Of a stretch of 64,000 bases of DNA, positions 8,287 to 16,053 are shown piece by piece; positions within the stretch are counted from its first letter, which is position 1, and each line of letters begins with the position of its first letter. The notes under the pieces were generated by a model that saw only the letters and a program-made list of their open reading frames with translations, was not told the DNA's origin and searched no databases. The DNA is taken from positions 15,967 to 79,966 of the forward strand of contig CAAELX010000027.1 of assembly GCA_900756925.1 (NCBI GenBank), read 5' to 3'. The DNA comes from an uncultured Roseburia sp. Lineage in GTDB: Bacteria > Bacillota > Clostridia > Lachnospirales > Lachnospiraceae. A program made the position numbers and the translations under genes.

Positions 8287-9846
8287 CTACACCAGTGGTC
8301 GCACTGCCTCATACACCTTCTCATACCTTTCATAAATCTGCATATATTTCTCATGCATCGCTTCTCTCGGATAATAAGTGACGGTCTGCTCCACCATATG
8401 GTCTGCCGCATCTTCCAGATTTTCAAAGAATCCAGTTGCAATCCCCGTCAACATGGCACTTCCAACCGTCCCCGCATCCACTGTCTTAAGCGCTGTGATT
8501 GGCAGATCCAGTACATCAGCTTTCATCTGCATCCAGACCTTGGAATGTGCCCCACCGCCTGTTGCGTGCAGCTTTTTGAAATGAATGCCGGAACCCTGCA
8601 GTTTTCTATAGTTTAAATACATCTCATATACAACACCTTCCATGCAGCCGCGGTAGAGCTCCGCTGTTGTTGTTGCTGTGGTAAGACCAATGATGGCTCC
8701 CTTTGATCCCGTATCCATATACGGTGTTGCTGCACCTGCAAAATGCGGAAGAACTAACAATCCGCTCGGTTCTGCGCCCAACACCATTTTTTCCAGCCCA
8801 GCATCTGTGAGTACTGTCTCTTTATTGTTCTGTGCCTGCTGGCTGACCGCATAGCCCTGCTCTAACCATGTGTTCACAGAGATGCCTTTTTCTTTTGCAT
8901 ATTCTTTTTCTTTTTTGGCTAATGTATCTGTACACCACTGCATCAGCGCTCCGCCTGTATAGGAAAACGCATAGGCAACATATTTTCCTGGAACCACATA
9001 AGGAACGACGGAAAAATAGCCCTGACTCATAACATCAATGTCCGGGATCTGATCATAGATGGGGGTCAGGCATTCCACTGTTCCGGCTCCATCCACTGCA
9101 GTCTCCCCGTCGAAAGCCCCCGCCCCTACTGCTGCTGCCACCTGATCGTGACTGACAGACACGATTTTTGTTTCCATGGAAAGACCTGCCGCATTCGCTG
9201 CCTTTTTTGTGACAGTTCCGGCAACCGTTCCTGTTGGCACTACCTTTGCAAAAAGCTTCTCTTCCACCTGCGCTGCATTTAAAACCTCTTTGCTCCAGGT
9301 AAGCTTATGGATATCAAATGCCATAGTCCGGGTTGCAAGGGAATAATCAATCTGTGCTGCTCCTGTCAGATGGAATACGACATAATCTTGCATCAAAAAT
9401 GCATGTGCTGCTTTCTTATAAATATCCGGTCTGTTATTCTTCATCCACATAATTTTGGAAATGCTGTACATCTCGTGCGGGCGCAGACCGGTAATCTCCG
9501 CGATCTGTTTTTCACCGAGCCGTTCCACTAATTCCCGGCATTCCTTTTTTCCTCTCGGATCCGTATAAAGCATTGCTCTGTGAAGCGGTGTTCCTTCCTC
9601 ATCCGTGAGCACAAATGTCTCCCCAAAGCTAGTTACACCGATTCCTGCGATATCCGGGTACTGTTCTGCCATCTCCCTTATCACTGCAAATACGGCATCC
9701 ATGATAACAGAAACATCTATTTCATGCCCGCTCACCTGTCTTTTCACGGGATAATCCCGGTACGCTTTTCCAAGGTATGTACCGCACTCATCGAATACGG
9801 TACACTTGCAGCCGGTTGTTCCTATGTCAAGTCCTGCTATTTTCAT
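8287..9846 (-). CDS. FGGY-family carbohydrate kinase (xylulokinase-like)
   Basis: 519 residues, the usual size. The N-terminal phosphate-binding motif LDIGTTGCKCTVFDECG (about 5-21) and the C-terminal ATP-site glycine motif LHATGGGAHSKVWMQMKADVL (about 430-450) are both present. The enzyme phosphorylates a ketose or polyol with ATP; substrate specificity within FGGY cannot be told by eye. It follows the FucI-like isomerase by 12 bp with GGGGAAACAAT before the ATG. In the island it would phosphorylate the ketose made by the isomerase before aldol cleavage. Confidence 0.92.
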   Translation of the reverse strand: MKIAGLDIGTTGCKCTVFDECGTYLGKAYRDYPVKRQVSGHEIDVSVIMDAVFAVIREMAEQYPDIAGIGVTSFGETFVLTDEEGTPLHRAMLYTDPRGKKECRELVERLGEKQIAEITGLRPHEMYSISKIMWMKNNRPDIYKKAAHAFLMQDYVVFHLTGAAQIDYSLATRTMAFDIHKLTWSKEVLNAAQVEEKLFAKVVPTGTVAGTVTKKAANAAGLSMETKIVSVSHDQVAAAVGAGAFDGETAVDGAGTVECLTPIYDQIPDIDVMSQGYFSVVPYVVPGKYVAYAFSYTGGALMQWCTDTLAKKEKEYAKEKGISVNTWLEQGYAVSQQAQNNKETVLTDAGLEKMVLGAEPSGLLVLPHFAGAATPYMDTGSKGAIIGLTTATTTAELYRGCMEGVVYEMYLNYRKLQGSGIHFKKLHATGGGAHSKVWMQMKADVLDLPITALKTVDAGTVGSAMLTGIATGFFENLEDAADHMVEQTVTYYPREAMHEKYMQIYERYEKVYEAVRPLV

Positions 9847-9858
9847 ATTGTTTCCCCG

Positions 9859-11262
9859 TTAATCAATCTCCACCCACTCATATCCAAGATAGGTTGTGAA
9901 TGCCTCTTTTAAAATGCTCTTCATATGTCCGACACCTACAGAAGTATGATGCTTGAAACCACCTCTTGCAAGTTTGATCATTTTCTCCTGCATATCCGGG
10001 ATCTCGCAGACACCGGCGCAGCCAAAATATGCCTCCTCGATCGGATCGTCCGTGAATTTCGCTTCGCTTGCATAAACCACGATTTTTCCATCTTTTGTCT
10101 GGCAGTTAGAAATGGTCACATCGCCTGCTTTAACCCGTCCCTCACAGGTACCGCAGCCGGAACCAGGATCATTTTTGTCGAACATTTTGTGGCTTGTCAC
10201 TTTTCCTTTTGTCGTCATAAGACTTGTCGGAACCGGTCCGCAGTGGAATAAAATGACCTTATTCTCATCGTCGCCGTAGTTGTTGTTCCAGTCTAAGACA
10301 GTGGTCGGTGTCTCGCTTGCAAGTGCCATCGCACGCATGGTCACAGCAGAGCACATGTCAATCTCACAGGAAGCTGTGATGCCGCGGTCATTCAACTCAG
10401 ACAGGAGGACACATGGACATACGCGCAGGATCTCTTCCATCTCATTCCAGCAGCGGAGTGCGATCGCATCCAGATGATAAACTTCAATATATTCATCAAT
10501 GACAACGGAGATTTTTGACAGTGTCAGTTTCTTTTCTTCCGATACACCGGAGAAATCAGAGTATGCTTCCAAAGCTGCCTTCTTTGCCACTACTTTTTCA
10601 TCGTCATCTGCTAATTTTCCCACCTTGAAAACCAGCTCGGACAGGTCAAAGGATTCCACATTGATGCCTGCCTTCTGAAGGGCGATCTCATCAAAACGGA
10701 CCGTCTTAAACGCTGTGGTTCTGGCACCGATGCAGCCAATGTTGCAGCGCTTCATGCCGTTTACAACGCGGCAGATTGCTGCGAAATCCCTTAAGTTTTC
10801 CTGGAATTTTTCAGACAGCGGATGTACGACATGCGGTTTTAAAACGGTAAACGGCACCTGATACTGGGTGAAGACATCCGTAACGGAGAATTTTCCGCAG
10901 AACGCATCTCTTCTGTGTGCAAAATCCATTTTTCCGATCTCATCCGGGTATGCCTGCATCAGGATCGGGACTCCTGCATCCTGTAAGGCGGTGATGGCGC
11001 CATTTTCATCGGCGAAGATTGGCATGGAGAAGATCACGCCGTCATACTGTCCTTCATGTTCTTTTAACCATTTTGCATACAGTAATCCTTCATCTCTTGT
11101 CTCAATGCCGCCGAATCTTGTCAGTTCGGCATCCATAGCAATATAGTCATAGCCAGCGTCGGTTACTGCTTTGATCATGTCCTCTCTGGCGCCGTAGATC
11201 AATTCGCCTGGCATGAAGCCGCGGTTACAGAATGCGAGGGCAAATGTCATTTTCTTTTTCAT
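9859..11262 (-). CDS. L-fucose/L-arabinose isomerase-family protein (FucI-like)
   Basis: 467 residues resembling the FucI/AraA isomerase fold family (COG2407 type). Notable stretches are CNRGFMPGELIYGAREDM near 12, VHPLSEKFQENLRDFAAICRVVNGM near 145, CWNEMEEILRVCPCVLLSELND near 270 and HHTSVGVGHMKSILKEAF near 440. Relatives isomerise aldoses to ketoses with a divalent metal. The sugar is not determined by sequence. A long palindromic element separates it from the aldolase upstream, and the kinase follows 12 bp downstream. Confidence 0.85.
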   Translation of the reverse strand: MKKKMTFALAFCNRGFMPGELIYGAREDMIKAVTDAGYDYIAMDAELTRFGGIETRDEGLLYAKWLKEHEGQYDGVIFSMPIFADENGAITALQDAGVPILMQAYPDEIGKMDFAHRRDAFCGKFSVTDVFTQYQVPFTVLKPHVVHPLSEKFQENLRDFAAICRVVNGMKRCNIGCIGARTTAFKTVRFDEIALQKAGINVESFDLSELVFKVGKLADDDEKVVAKKAALEAYSDFSGVSEEKKLTLSKISVVIDEYIEVYHLDAIALRCWNEMEEILRVCPCVLLSELNDRGITASCEIDMCSAVTMRAMALASETPTTVLDWNNNYGDDENKVILFHCGPVPTSLMTTKGKVTSHKMFDKNDPGSGCGTCEGRVKAGDVTISNCQTKDGKIVVYASEAKFTDDPIEEAYFGCAGVCEIPDMQEKMIKLARGGFKHHTSVGVGHMKSILKEAFTTYLGYEWVEID

Positions 11263-11293
11263 GGGTTTTTCCTTCTTTCTTAAATGTTTGGGG

Positions 11294-11528
11294 GCGAAAC
11301 TCGGGGTTAGGTTATGTAGGCGGCGAAAGGTGGGCTGTGGTAGTAAAAAACACGCTCTCGCTACGTGTCGCTGGCAGCGGTACTAAGGTTGCAGCCTCAC
11401 AACCTTTATTTATCTGCTGTCCTTTTATTTATGGTGAGGCTGCGACCTAAGAACCGGCCGCTCCCCAGTGTTTTTTACTACCACAGCCCACCTTTCGCCA
11501 CCATCGTTAAGTTGTTTACGAGTTTCGC
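11294..11528. repeat. 235-bp nested inverted-repeat element (GCGAAACTCG ends)
   Basis: Outer ends GCGAAACTCG (11294-11303) and CGAGTTTCGC (11519-11528) are perfect inverted repeats. Inside lie perfect 32-bp arms (11322-11353 with 11468-11499), which include AAAGGTGGGCTGTGGTAG. Inside these are 15-nt arms with one mismatch (11386-11400 with 11434-11448). The element encodes no protein of its own. It overlaps the 3' end of the aldolase gene and supplies its last about 34 codons and stop. Confidence 0.9.
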
Positions 11529-12411
11529 TTCTATGGTTTTTAGTTATACTCTTTATTGGCAAAAGCTTCATGGCATGTTTTACATTCTCTTTCATAGCCT
11601 CTCTTGCAGCTGCCACAATAGAAGAATAGAAAATTGGTTCTTCCGGTTTTAACGTCTTTAGATATTCTGCAACTGCGGTGCCGCCGGATTTATCCATATA
11701 GGTGAAGTAGTTAACTTTACGGACACCTGCTTCTACAGCTTTGTGGTAGTCCTCCGGACTGACACCGGAACCGCCATGCATGACGACAGGGATGTTGTCT
11801 GTCAGTTTGCGTACATTTTTGACCACATTAAGATCGAGCTTTGGCTCGGTGAGATAGATGCCATGGGTGGTGCCAAAAGAACATGCAAGGGCATCAATGC
11901 CTGTCTCTTTTACGAAGATAGCTGCCTGCTCCGGGTCTGTGTAGATCTTAGTCTCATCCTCTGCTCCGGTTCCATCCCCTGCTCCAGATTCACGTTTGCC
12001 CATGGAACCAAGTTCTGCCTCCACGGAAGCTCCGGTCTTTGCTGCCATCTCTACGGCTTTCTTTGTGTTGGAGAGGTTCTCCTCATAAGGAAGTACGGAA
12101 CCGTCATACATGATGGCTGTGAAACCAAGATCTAGCGCATCCTGCAAATAGTCTAAGGTCTCACCGTGGTCGAGATGGACACAGACCGGAACAGCTGCTT
12201 TCTTTGCAGCCTCCACCATCATCGGTCCAATTGTTTTAAGTGGAATCCATGGCTCATGACACTGAGCGAACTGGATGATAACCGGAAGGTCTAATTCCTC
12301 GGCAGCTCCGATCACTGCCTGCAGGCTCTCAAGGTTTGGTGTGTTGAAAGAGCCGATGGCTATTTTTTTCTCCTCCGCGATTTTCATGACATCATTTAAA
12401 GTTGCTAACAT
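11425..12411 (-). CDS. Class II fructose-bisphosphate aldolase-family protein
   Basis: 328 residues. Class II aldolase features are HLDHGET at 79-85 (D81, H82), GTTHGIY at 180-186 (H183) and VVMHGGSGVS at 209-218 (H212), the expected zinc and catalytic positions. The insertion GSMGKRESGAGDGTGAEDET (136-154) is the family's mobile loop region. It would cleave a phosphorylated ketose into two three-carbon or smaller products. It is the first gene of the unit with the isomerase and kinase. The normal C-terminus appears to end near LLPIK (287); from about residue 295 the frame runs into the palindromic element and gains a foreign tail. Whether activity is kept is unknown. Confidence 0.88.
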   Translation of the reverse strand: MLATLNDVMKIAEEKKIAIGSFNTPNLESLQAVIGAAEELDLPVIIQFAQCHEPWIPLKTIGPMMVEAAKKAAVPVCVHLDHGETLDYLQDALDLGFTAIMYDGSVLPYEENLSNTKKAVEMAAKTGASVEAELGSMGKRESGAGDGTGAEDETKIYTDPEQAAIFVKETGIDALACSFGTTHGIYLTEPKLDLNVVKNVRKLTDNIPVVMHGGSGVSPEDYHKAVEAGVRKVNYFTYMDKSGGTAVAEYLKTLKPEEPIFYSSIVAAAREAMKENVKHAMKLLPIKSITKNHRSETRKQLNDGGERWAVVVKNTGERPVLRSQPHHK

Positions 12412-12506
12412 GCAATTACCGCCTTTCTTTTTGTACCTGTATGTTTCTTAGGTACTGCAACGTTTGTTCATTGATTTTGTTTTTATTGTAATTTATGAAA
12501 TATCTG

Positions 12507-12551
12507 TTTTATATAGAGTTTTGTTTTATTTACTTTGATTTTGTTCGCGTG
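12507..12551 (-). promoter_or_regulatory. Island operator/promoter copy 2 (upstream of aldolase gene)
   Basis: 45-bp block matching 7871-7915 at 38 of 45 positions. On the minus strand it reads ACAAAATCAAAGTAA, then a second ACAAAA 20 bp after the first, then TCTATATAAAA. A further ACAAAATCAA lies downstream at 12480-12471. It lies about 96 bp before the aldolase start, with the regulator gene divergent on the other side. Confidence 0.7.
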
Positions 12552-12579
12552 TATGCTATGCTATAGCAATGAGCAGTGC

Positions 12580-12679
12580 TCACAGCAGGTAAGATATACG
12601 CTTCTGATACTAGAAAAGTGTATACCTCTTCTGCTGTGAATAGGTTGCCAATCAGGTGCCAGTGGCACCTGATTGGCAA
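12580..12679. repeat. Two palindromes between island promoter and PocR-AraC gene
   Basis: The first has arms TCACAGCAG (12580-12588) and CTGCTGTGA (12631-12639) with inner TATAC/GTATA pairs. The second is a perfect 16-bp inverted repeat with a 3-nt loop (TTGCCAATCAGGTGCC at 12645-12660, complement at 12664-12679). Neither has a T-run expected of a terminator. They may be operators or leader hairpins of the regulator gene. Confidence 0.8.
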
Positions 12680-12756
12680 GGACCGAAGCTAAGCTTGGAG
12701 AATCACATCAACCTGTGCACTGCGGACTATACTATACAAAAAAGAGGTATCCTGCC

Positions 12757-13596
12757 ATGATCTCAACCTTCGACCATACCAAACTCCATGCGCTGTTAGA
12801 GGATTTTTATAACCTGACAAAGATCCGTATCACGATCTTTAATGATTCTTTCGAGGAGATCACATCCTACCCGGATGAGATAGCTCCCTTCTGTCAGCTG
12901 ATCCGTTCCTGTGTGGACGGTGCAGCGCGTTGCCATGCCTGCGACAGAAAGGCATGTGAAACGGCTGCGAGACGCCGGAGTCTTTACACGTACCGCTGCC
13001 ATGCCGGGCTGACGGAGAGCATCGCACCAATTGTTATGGGAAATATTGTGATCGGCTACCTTCTGTTCGGACATGTCTTCTCCTATGATACATTCGAAGA
13101 GGGGTGGGCTGTCATCGAGCCTTTGTGCCGGAATTATCCGGTTGATCTTATGACATTAAAAAAAGCCGCACAAAAGCAGCCATTCATTCCCGATGATTAT
13201 ATTACTTCCGCCTCTCATATTATGCAGGCGGTTGCCTCCTATCTTTGTATGGAGCGGATGGTCGCCTTAAAACAGCAGGAGCTTCCGGTCCAGATTGACG
13301 CCTATATTCAGGAACATTTCACGGAAGCTATTGATGTGGTCTCCATCGCAAAGCACTTTCAGATTGGGAAAACAAAGCTTTATGAGATTGCAAAGCAGAA
13401 TTATGGGATTGGAATTGCCGAACAGATCCGGAAGCTGCGCATCGGGAAAGCCAGAATGCTCTTAAAGGAGCATCCGGAACTCTCCCTTGCGCAGGTTGCC
13501 TCCGAATGCGGATTTGATGATTACAATTATTTTATCACCGTCTTTAAACGGCTGGTTGGAATGCCTCCAAGGACGTATGCACTGTCTCAAAGTTAG
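12757..13596 (+). CDS. AraC-family regulator with PocR-type sensor domain
   Basis: 279 residues from the ATG at 12757, preceded by AAGAGGT 9 nt upstream. A TTG 84 bp earlier is in frame but has no ribosome binding site and overlaps the palindrome. Residues about 10-165 resemble the PocR sensory domain, with a Cys cluster C46, C52, C59, C62, C67 and C81. Residues about 185-279 are an AraC HTH pair ending GFDDYNYFITVFKRLVGMPPRTY. PocR domains are thought to sense small organic ligands. Divergent from the aldolase gene, it is the obvious candidate to control both island promoters. Confidence 0.88.
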   Translation: MISTFDHTKLHALLEDFYNLTKIRITIFNDSFEEITSYPDEIAPFCQLIRSCVDGAARCHACDRKACETAARRRSLYTYRCHAGLTESIAPIVMGNIVIGYLLFGHVFSYDTFEEGWAVIEPLCRNYPVDLMTLKKAAQKQPFIPDDYITSASHIMQAVASYLCMERMVALKQQELPVQIDAYIQEHFTEAIDVVSIAKHFQIGKTKLYEIAKQNYGIGIAEQIRKLRIGKARMLLKEHPELSLAQVASECGFDDYNYFITVFKRLVGMPPRTYALSQS

Positions 13597-13599
13597 CAC

Positions 13600-13767
13600 A
13601 ACCGGCTAAGCCTGGCAACTTTTTCGTATAACATTTCTCCGATGGGACATTACGCAAGCTCTGAATTAGAGATCGGTCGTGTCTGCGTTAAGCTCACAAG
13701 CCCTGACTTCAAATATCTCTCCGGTGAGACGCTCACCTTAGAGAGCAGCATGGGACTTCGCCCATAA
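13600..13767 (+). pseudogene. Possible C-terminal remnant of a short-chain dehydrogenase
   Basis: Reading on in the same frame after the regulator stop gives ISPMGHYASSELEIGRVCVK, then LTSPDFKYLSGETLTLESSM and GLRP before a TAA at 13767. The pattern (E-[EI]-[GI] then [ST]-P/D-x3-YLSGETL) resembles the end of SDR enzymes. No catalytic YxxxK or Rossmann part exists upstream. It could also be translated as a 41-residue peptide from ATG 13642, but no ribosome binding site is seen. The family call is tentative. Confidence 0.35.
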
Positions 13768-13793
13768 AAAATGTTTTAGAGCTCCTATCCACA

Positions 13794-13827
13794 AAAAATC
13801 CAGCCTGCTATAGACTGGATTTTTTAT
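13794..13827. terminator. Bidirectional terminator between regulator and GNAT gene
   Basis: AAAAAATCCAG and CTGGATTTTTT form a stem around a 10-nt loop, with T-tracts on both strands. It separates two convergent units. Confidence 0.8.
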
Positions 13828-13843
13828 TCTGTCTTTTTCTGTT

Positions 13844-14389
13844 CTAGTGTTTTTTTAATTCATCCCAGCGCTCTTTTGTCAGAAGATTCACATACTCTGT
13901 GCGCTCTTCCTTCAAAAGTGGCACCGGAACATGTTCCTGGACATGCTGGAAATTAAAGCCCAGTTTCTCCTGTACCCGTTTGGATTTCTGATTGCCATCA
14001 TAGTAGCCGCACCAGACCGCCTTCATGCCAAGATCTTCAAATCCGTGTCGCAGCAGTTCTTCCGCAGCTTCCGGCATATAGCCCCTGCCCCAGAAAGGCT
14101 GTCCCAGCCAGTAGCCAAGTTCACACTCGTCTTCCTGCTCTGTCATACCCGTATTTCCCTTCAGCTTTAATTCCACAGCGCCGATTGCAATGTTGTTTTC
14201 CTTTTCACAGATTGCATAGCATTCCGGCTCATTGAATACATGTTTGATGACATCTTTGCTTTCCTCGACGTTTTTATGTACAGGCCAGCCTGCGATCGGA
14301 CCGACCTCCGGATCCTTTGCATATTCGAATAAGCTCTCTGCATCTGCTTCGGTCCATTTTCTCAAAATTAAGCGTTCTGTTTCTAACAT
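13844..14389 (-). CDS. GNAT-family N-acetyltransferase (RimJ/RimL-like)
   Basis: 181 residues from the ATG at 14389 (MLETERLILRKWTEADAESL). GGAGG lies 9 nt before this ATG, while the ATG two codons earlier is only 3 nt from it. The acetyl-CoA loop is seen in ELGYWLGQPFWGRGYMPEAAEELLRHGFE (about residues 90-118). The protein transfers acetyl from acetyl-CoA to an amine; the substrate may be a protein N-terminus or small molecule. It stands alone between two terminators. Confidence 0.88.
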   Translation of the reverse strand: MLETERLILRKWTEADAESLFEYAKDPEVGPIAGWPVHKNVEESKDVIKHVFNEPECYAICEKENNIAIGAVELKLKGNTGMTEQEDECELGYWLGQPFWGRGYMPEAAEELLRHGFEDLGMKAVWCGYYDGNQKSKRVQEKLGFNFQHVQEHVPVPLLKEERTEYVNLLTKERWDELKKH

Positions 14390-14465
14390 GACCATTTTCC
14401 TCCGTTTCTGTTTATCGTTCGAGCTTATCATTCAAAAGATCTTATGTCAAGTTTATTCTTCCACT

Positions 14466-14505
14466 ATAAAAATAAGAGGACAGCTCGGGCTTCTCCATCC
14501 TCTTA
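14466..14505 (-). terminator. Terminator after spoIVB
   Basis: On the minus strand TAAGAGGA pairs with TCCTCTTA (14505-14498 with 14480-14473), followed by a T-rich run. It ends spoIVB transcription before the GNAT gene. Confidence 0.8.
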
Positions 14506-14524
14506 CTTCCATACAATTCCATTC

Positions 14525-15799
14525 TCATTCCTCTAACATCTTCTCAATAAAGATTCCATACCCCCTCGTTGGGTCATTGACAAACACATGTGTCACCGCC
14601 CCGATGATCTTTCCATCCTGCAGGATTGGGCTGCCGCTCATCCCCTGCACAATTCCACCTGTGCGTGCAAGCAGATTTTCATCCGTCACGCGGAGCATGA
14701 TACCCTTATTGGCTTCCCGTCCACTGTAATCGAGGTCTTCGATCTCTACCTCATACTGCTTCGCCTCCCCGCTTACACAGGACAAAATGTACGCCGATCC
14801 CTTCCGGATATCCTGCTTGTAGCACACCGGATAGTATTCTCCTGCGGGAAGCTTCGCCAGATTGCCGTCTAACGTTCCATAGATTCCAATATCTGTATTC
14901 TTCCAAACCGTTCCGAGACAGTTGGACTTCTGATAGCTGATCATGCCGGAAAGTTCGCCGGGATTTCCTTTCTCGCCACGCCGGATTCCGATGATGTCTG
15001 CCGCATAAATCCATCCCCGCTCTGTTTCAAGACGCTTTCCGACTTCACTGTCACTAACTGCATGCCCTAATGCCCCGAACTTTCCGTTCGTATCATAGTA
15101 TGTCATCGTTCCGATCCCCGCTAAGTCATCGCGCACCCAGGCACCTAACAGGTACCTCCCATTTTCCCCCTGTACCGGCTGCACAGACACCTCAATCGTC
15201 TCTCCGTTCCGCTCCACCCCAAGTACTTCTTTCTGTCCGCCACTTTCCTGCACGGCTTCCTGCAATTCTTCTTTTTCTTTCACCGGCGTTCCATCGACGC
15301 TCACAATATAATCCCCTTGGAAAAGAATATTTTCTGCCGGACTTACCTGCTCTCCATTCTCCGTGGAGATCTCACCGGTTCCGATCACAAGGATTCCTTT
15401 TGTCTGCACGTAGATGCCGATCGGAGATCCATTTGCATAGACTGCATCGCCCTCTACCAGAAAAACCTGTACCGTCTTCACTGGAAAAATGCCAAATAGG
15501 CGGCATACCACTTCGTAGGCAGCCTTTCTCCCACCTATGCTTTCTGTCCTGTTTTCTGCCGTCTGGACGGCATGTGCCTTCAACACAACCGTCACTGGGA
15601 CATCAAAATCATAGGAAACCGGCTCACCCTCCTTCACATAAATCTGATCTGGAATCCGTTTCTCGAATGTATACACGGAAAACAGAAACAGCAGGCAAAA
15701 GCCCGTATATGCTAGACCGCGGAAAAACAGATAGACTCTGCTTTTTCCCCGATATTCTTTTTTCTTCTTTTTTATCCACTTTTTCCCGCCATCTGACAT
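14525..15799 (-). CDS. spoIVB: SpoIVB sporulation peptidase (S55)
   Basis: 424 residues: a membrane anchor at about 22-44, a PDZ domain at about 115-215 (LFQGDYIVSVDGTPV), and the S55 peptidase domain with GALGHAVSD (H246, D250) and the Ser-containing GMSGSP at 386-391. SpoIVB is made in the forespore, crosses into the intermembrane space and triggers sigma-K activation in Bacillus. Its presence indicates a spore former. recN lies upstream as usual, but spo0A, which commonly follows spoIVB in Clostridia and Bacilli, is not downstream. A palindromic repeat and a terminator lie between recN and this gene. Confidence 0.93.
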   Translation of the reverse strand: MSDGGKKWIKKKKKEYRGKSRVYLFFRGLAYTGFCLLFLFSVYTFEKRIPDQIYVKEGEPVSYDFDVPVTVVLKAHAVQTAENRTESIGGRKAAYEVVCRLFGIFPVKTVQVFLVEGDAVYANGSPIGIYVQTKGILVIGTGEISTENGEQVSPAENILFQGDYIVSVDGTPVKEKEELQEAVQESGGQKEVLGVERNGETIEVSVQPVQGENGRYLLGAWVRDDLAGIGTMTYYDTNGKFGALGHAVSDSEVGKRLETERGWIYAADIIGIRRGEKGNPGELSGMISYQKSNCLGTVWKNTDIGIYGTLDGNLAKLPAGEYYPVCYKQDIRKGSAYILSCVSGEAKQYEVEIEDLDYSGREANKGIMLRVTDENLLARTGGIVQGMSGSPILQDGKIIGAVTHVFVNDPTRGYGIFIEKMLEE

Positions 15800-15839
15800 T
15801 TTCTTCTATCCTTTCATTTTCATATCAAATTGACACTTC

Positions 15840-15944
15840 CGAAACTCATGAAAATGTATATCGGATTGTGCCCAATGACCAAGAGCGTGTCTTCGTTGCT
15901 CTTGGTTACTGGTCACAATCCTCATAGCCTGAATCAGAGTTTCG
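15840..15944. repeat. 105-bp palindromic element (CGAAACTC ends)
   Basis: Ends CGAAACTC (15840-15847) and GAGTTTCG (15937-15944) are inverted repeats. Inner 24-nt arms (15863-15886 with 15898-15921; start GGATTGTG) match at 21 of 24 positions. It lies in the recN-spoIVB gap, upstream of spoIVB, and shares its ends with the elements at 11294 and 34728. Confidence 0.85.
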
Positions 15945-15960
15945 CATACACGTACTAACA

Positions 15961-15996
15961 AAAAAAGAAGTCCACCTAAACGATGTACTTCTTTTA
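15961..15996 (-). terminator. Terminator after recN
   Basis: AAAAGAAGT (15964-15972) pairs with ACTTCTTTT (15988-15996), giving a long T-run on the minus strand. It likely ends the nusB-to-recN operon. Confidence 0.75.
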
Positions 15997-16053
15997 GTAT
16001 GCTTTCCTTTTCTCTTTTCACTCTGTCTTTTCCGTGTCAGATATTGGGATTTT

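Noticed and set aside
7899..8441. Small open frames on both strands in the gap between the DUF4432 and kinase genes
   Set aside because: They lack ribosome binding sites and protein-like composition, and one is antisense to the kinase 3' end.
12673..12757. A longer PocR-AraC protein starting at the TTG 12673
   Set aside because: The TTG lies in the right arm of the perfect palindrome, has no ribosome binding site, and the extra residues look random. ATG 12757 has AAGAGGT at good spacing.
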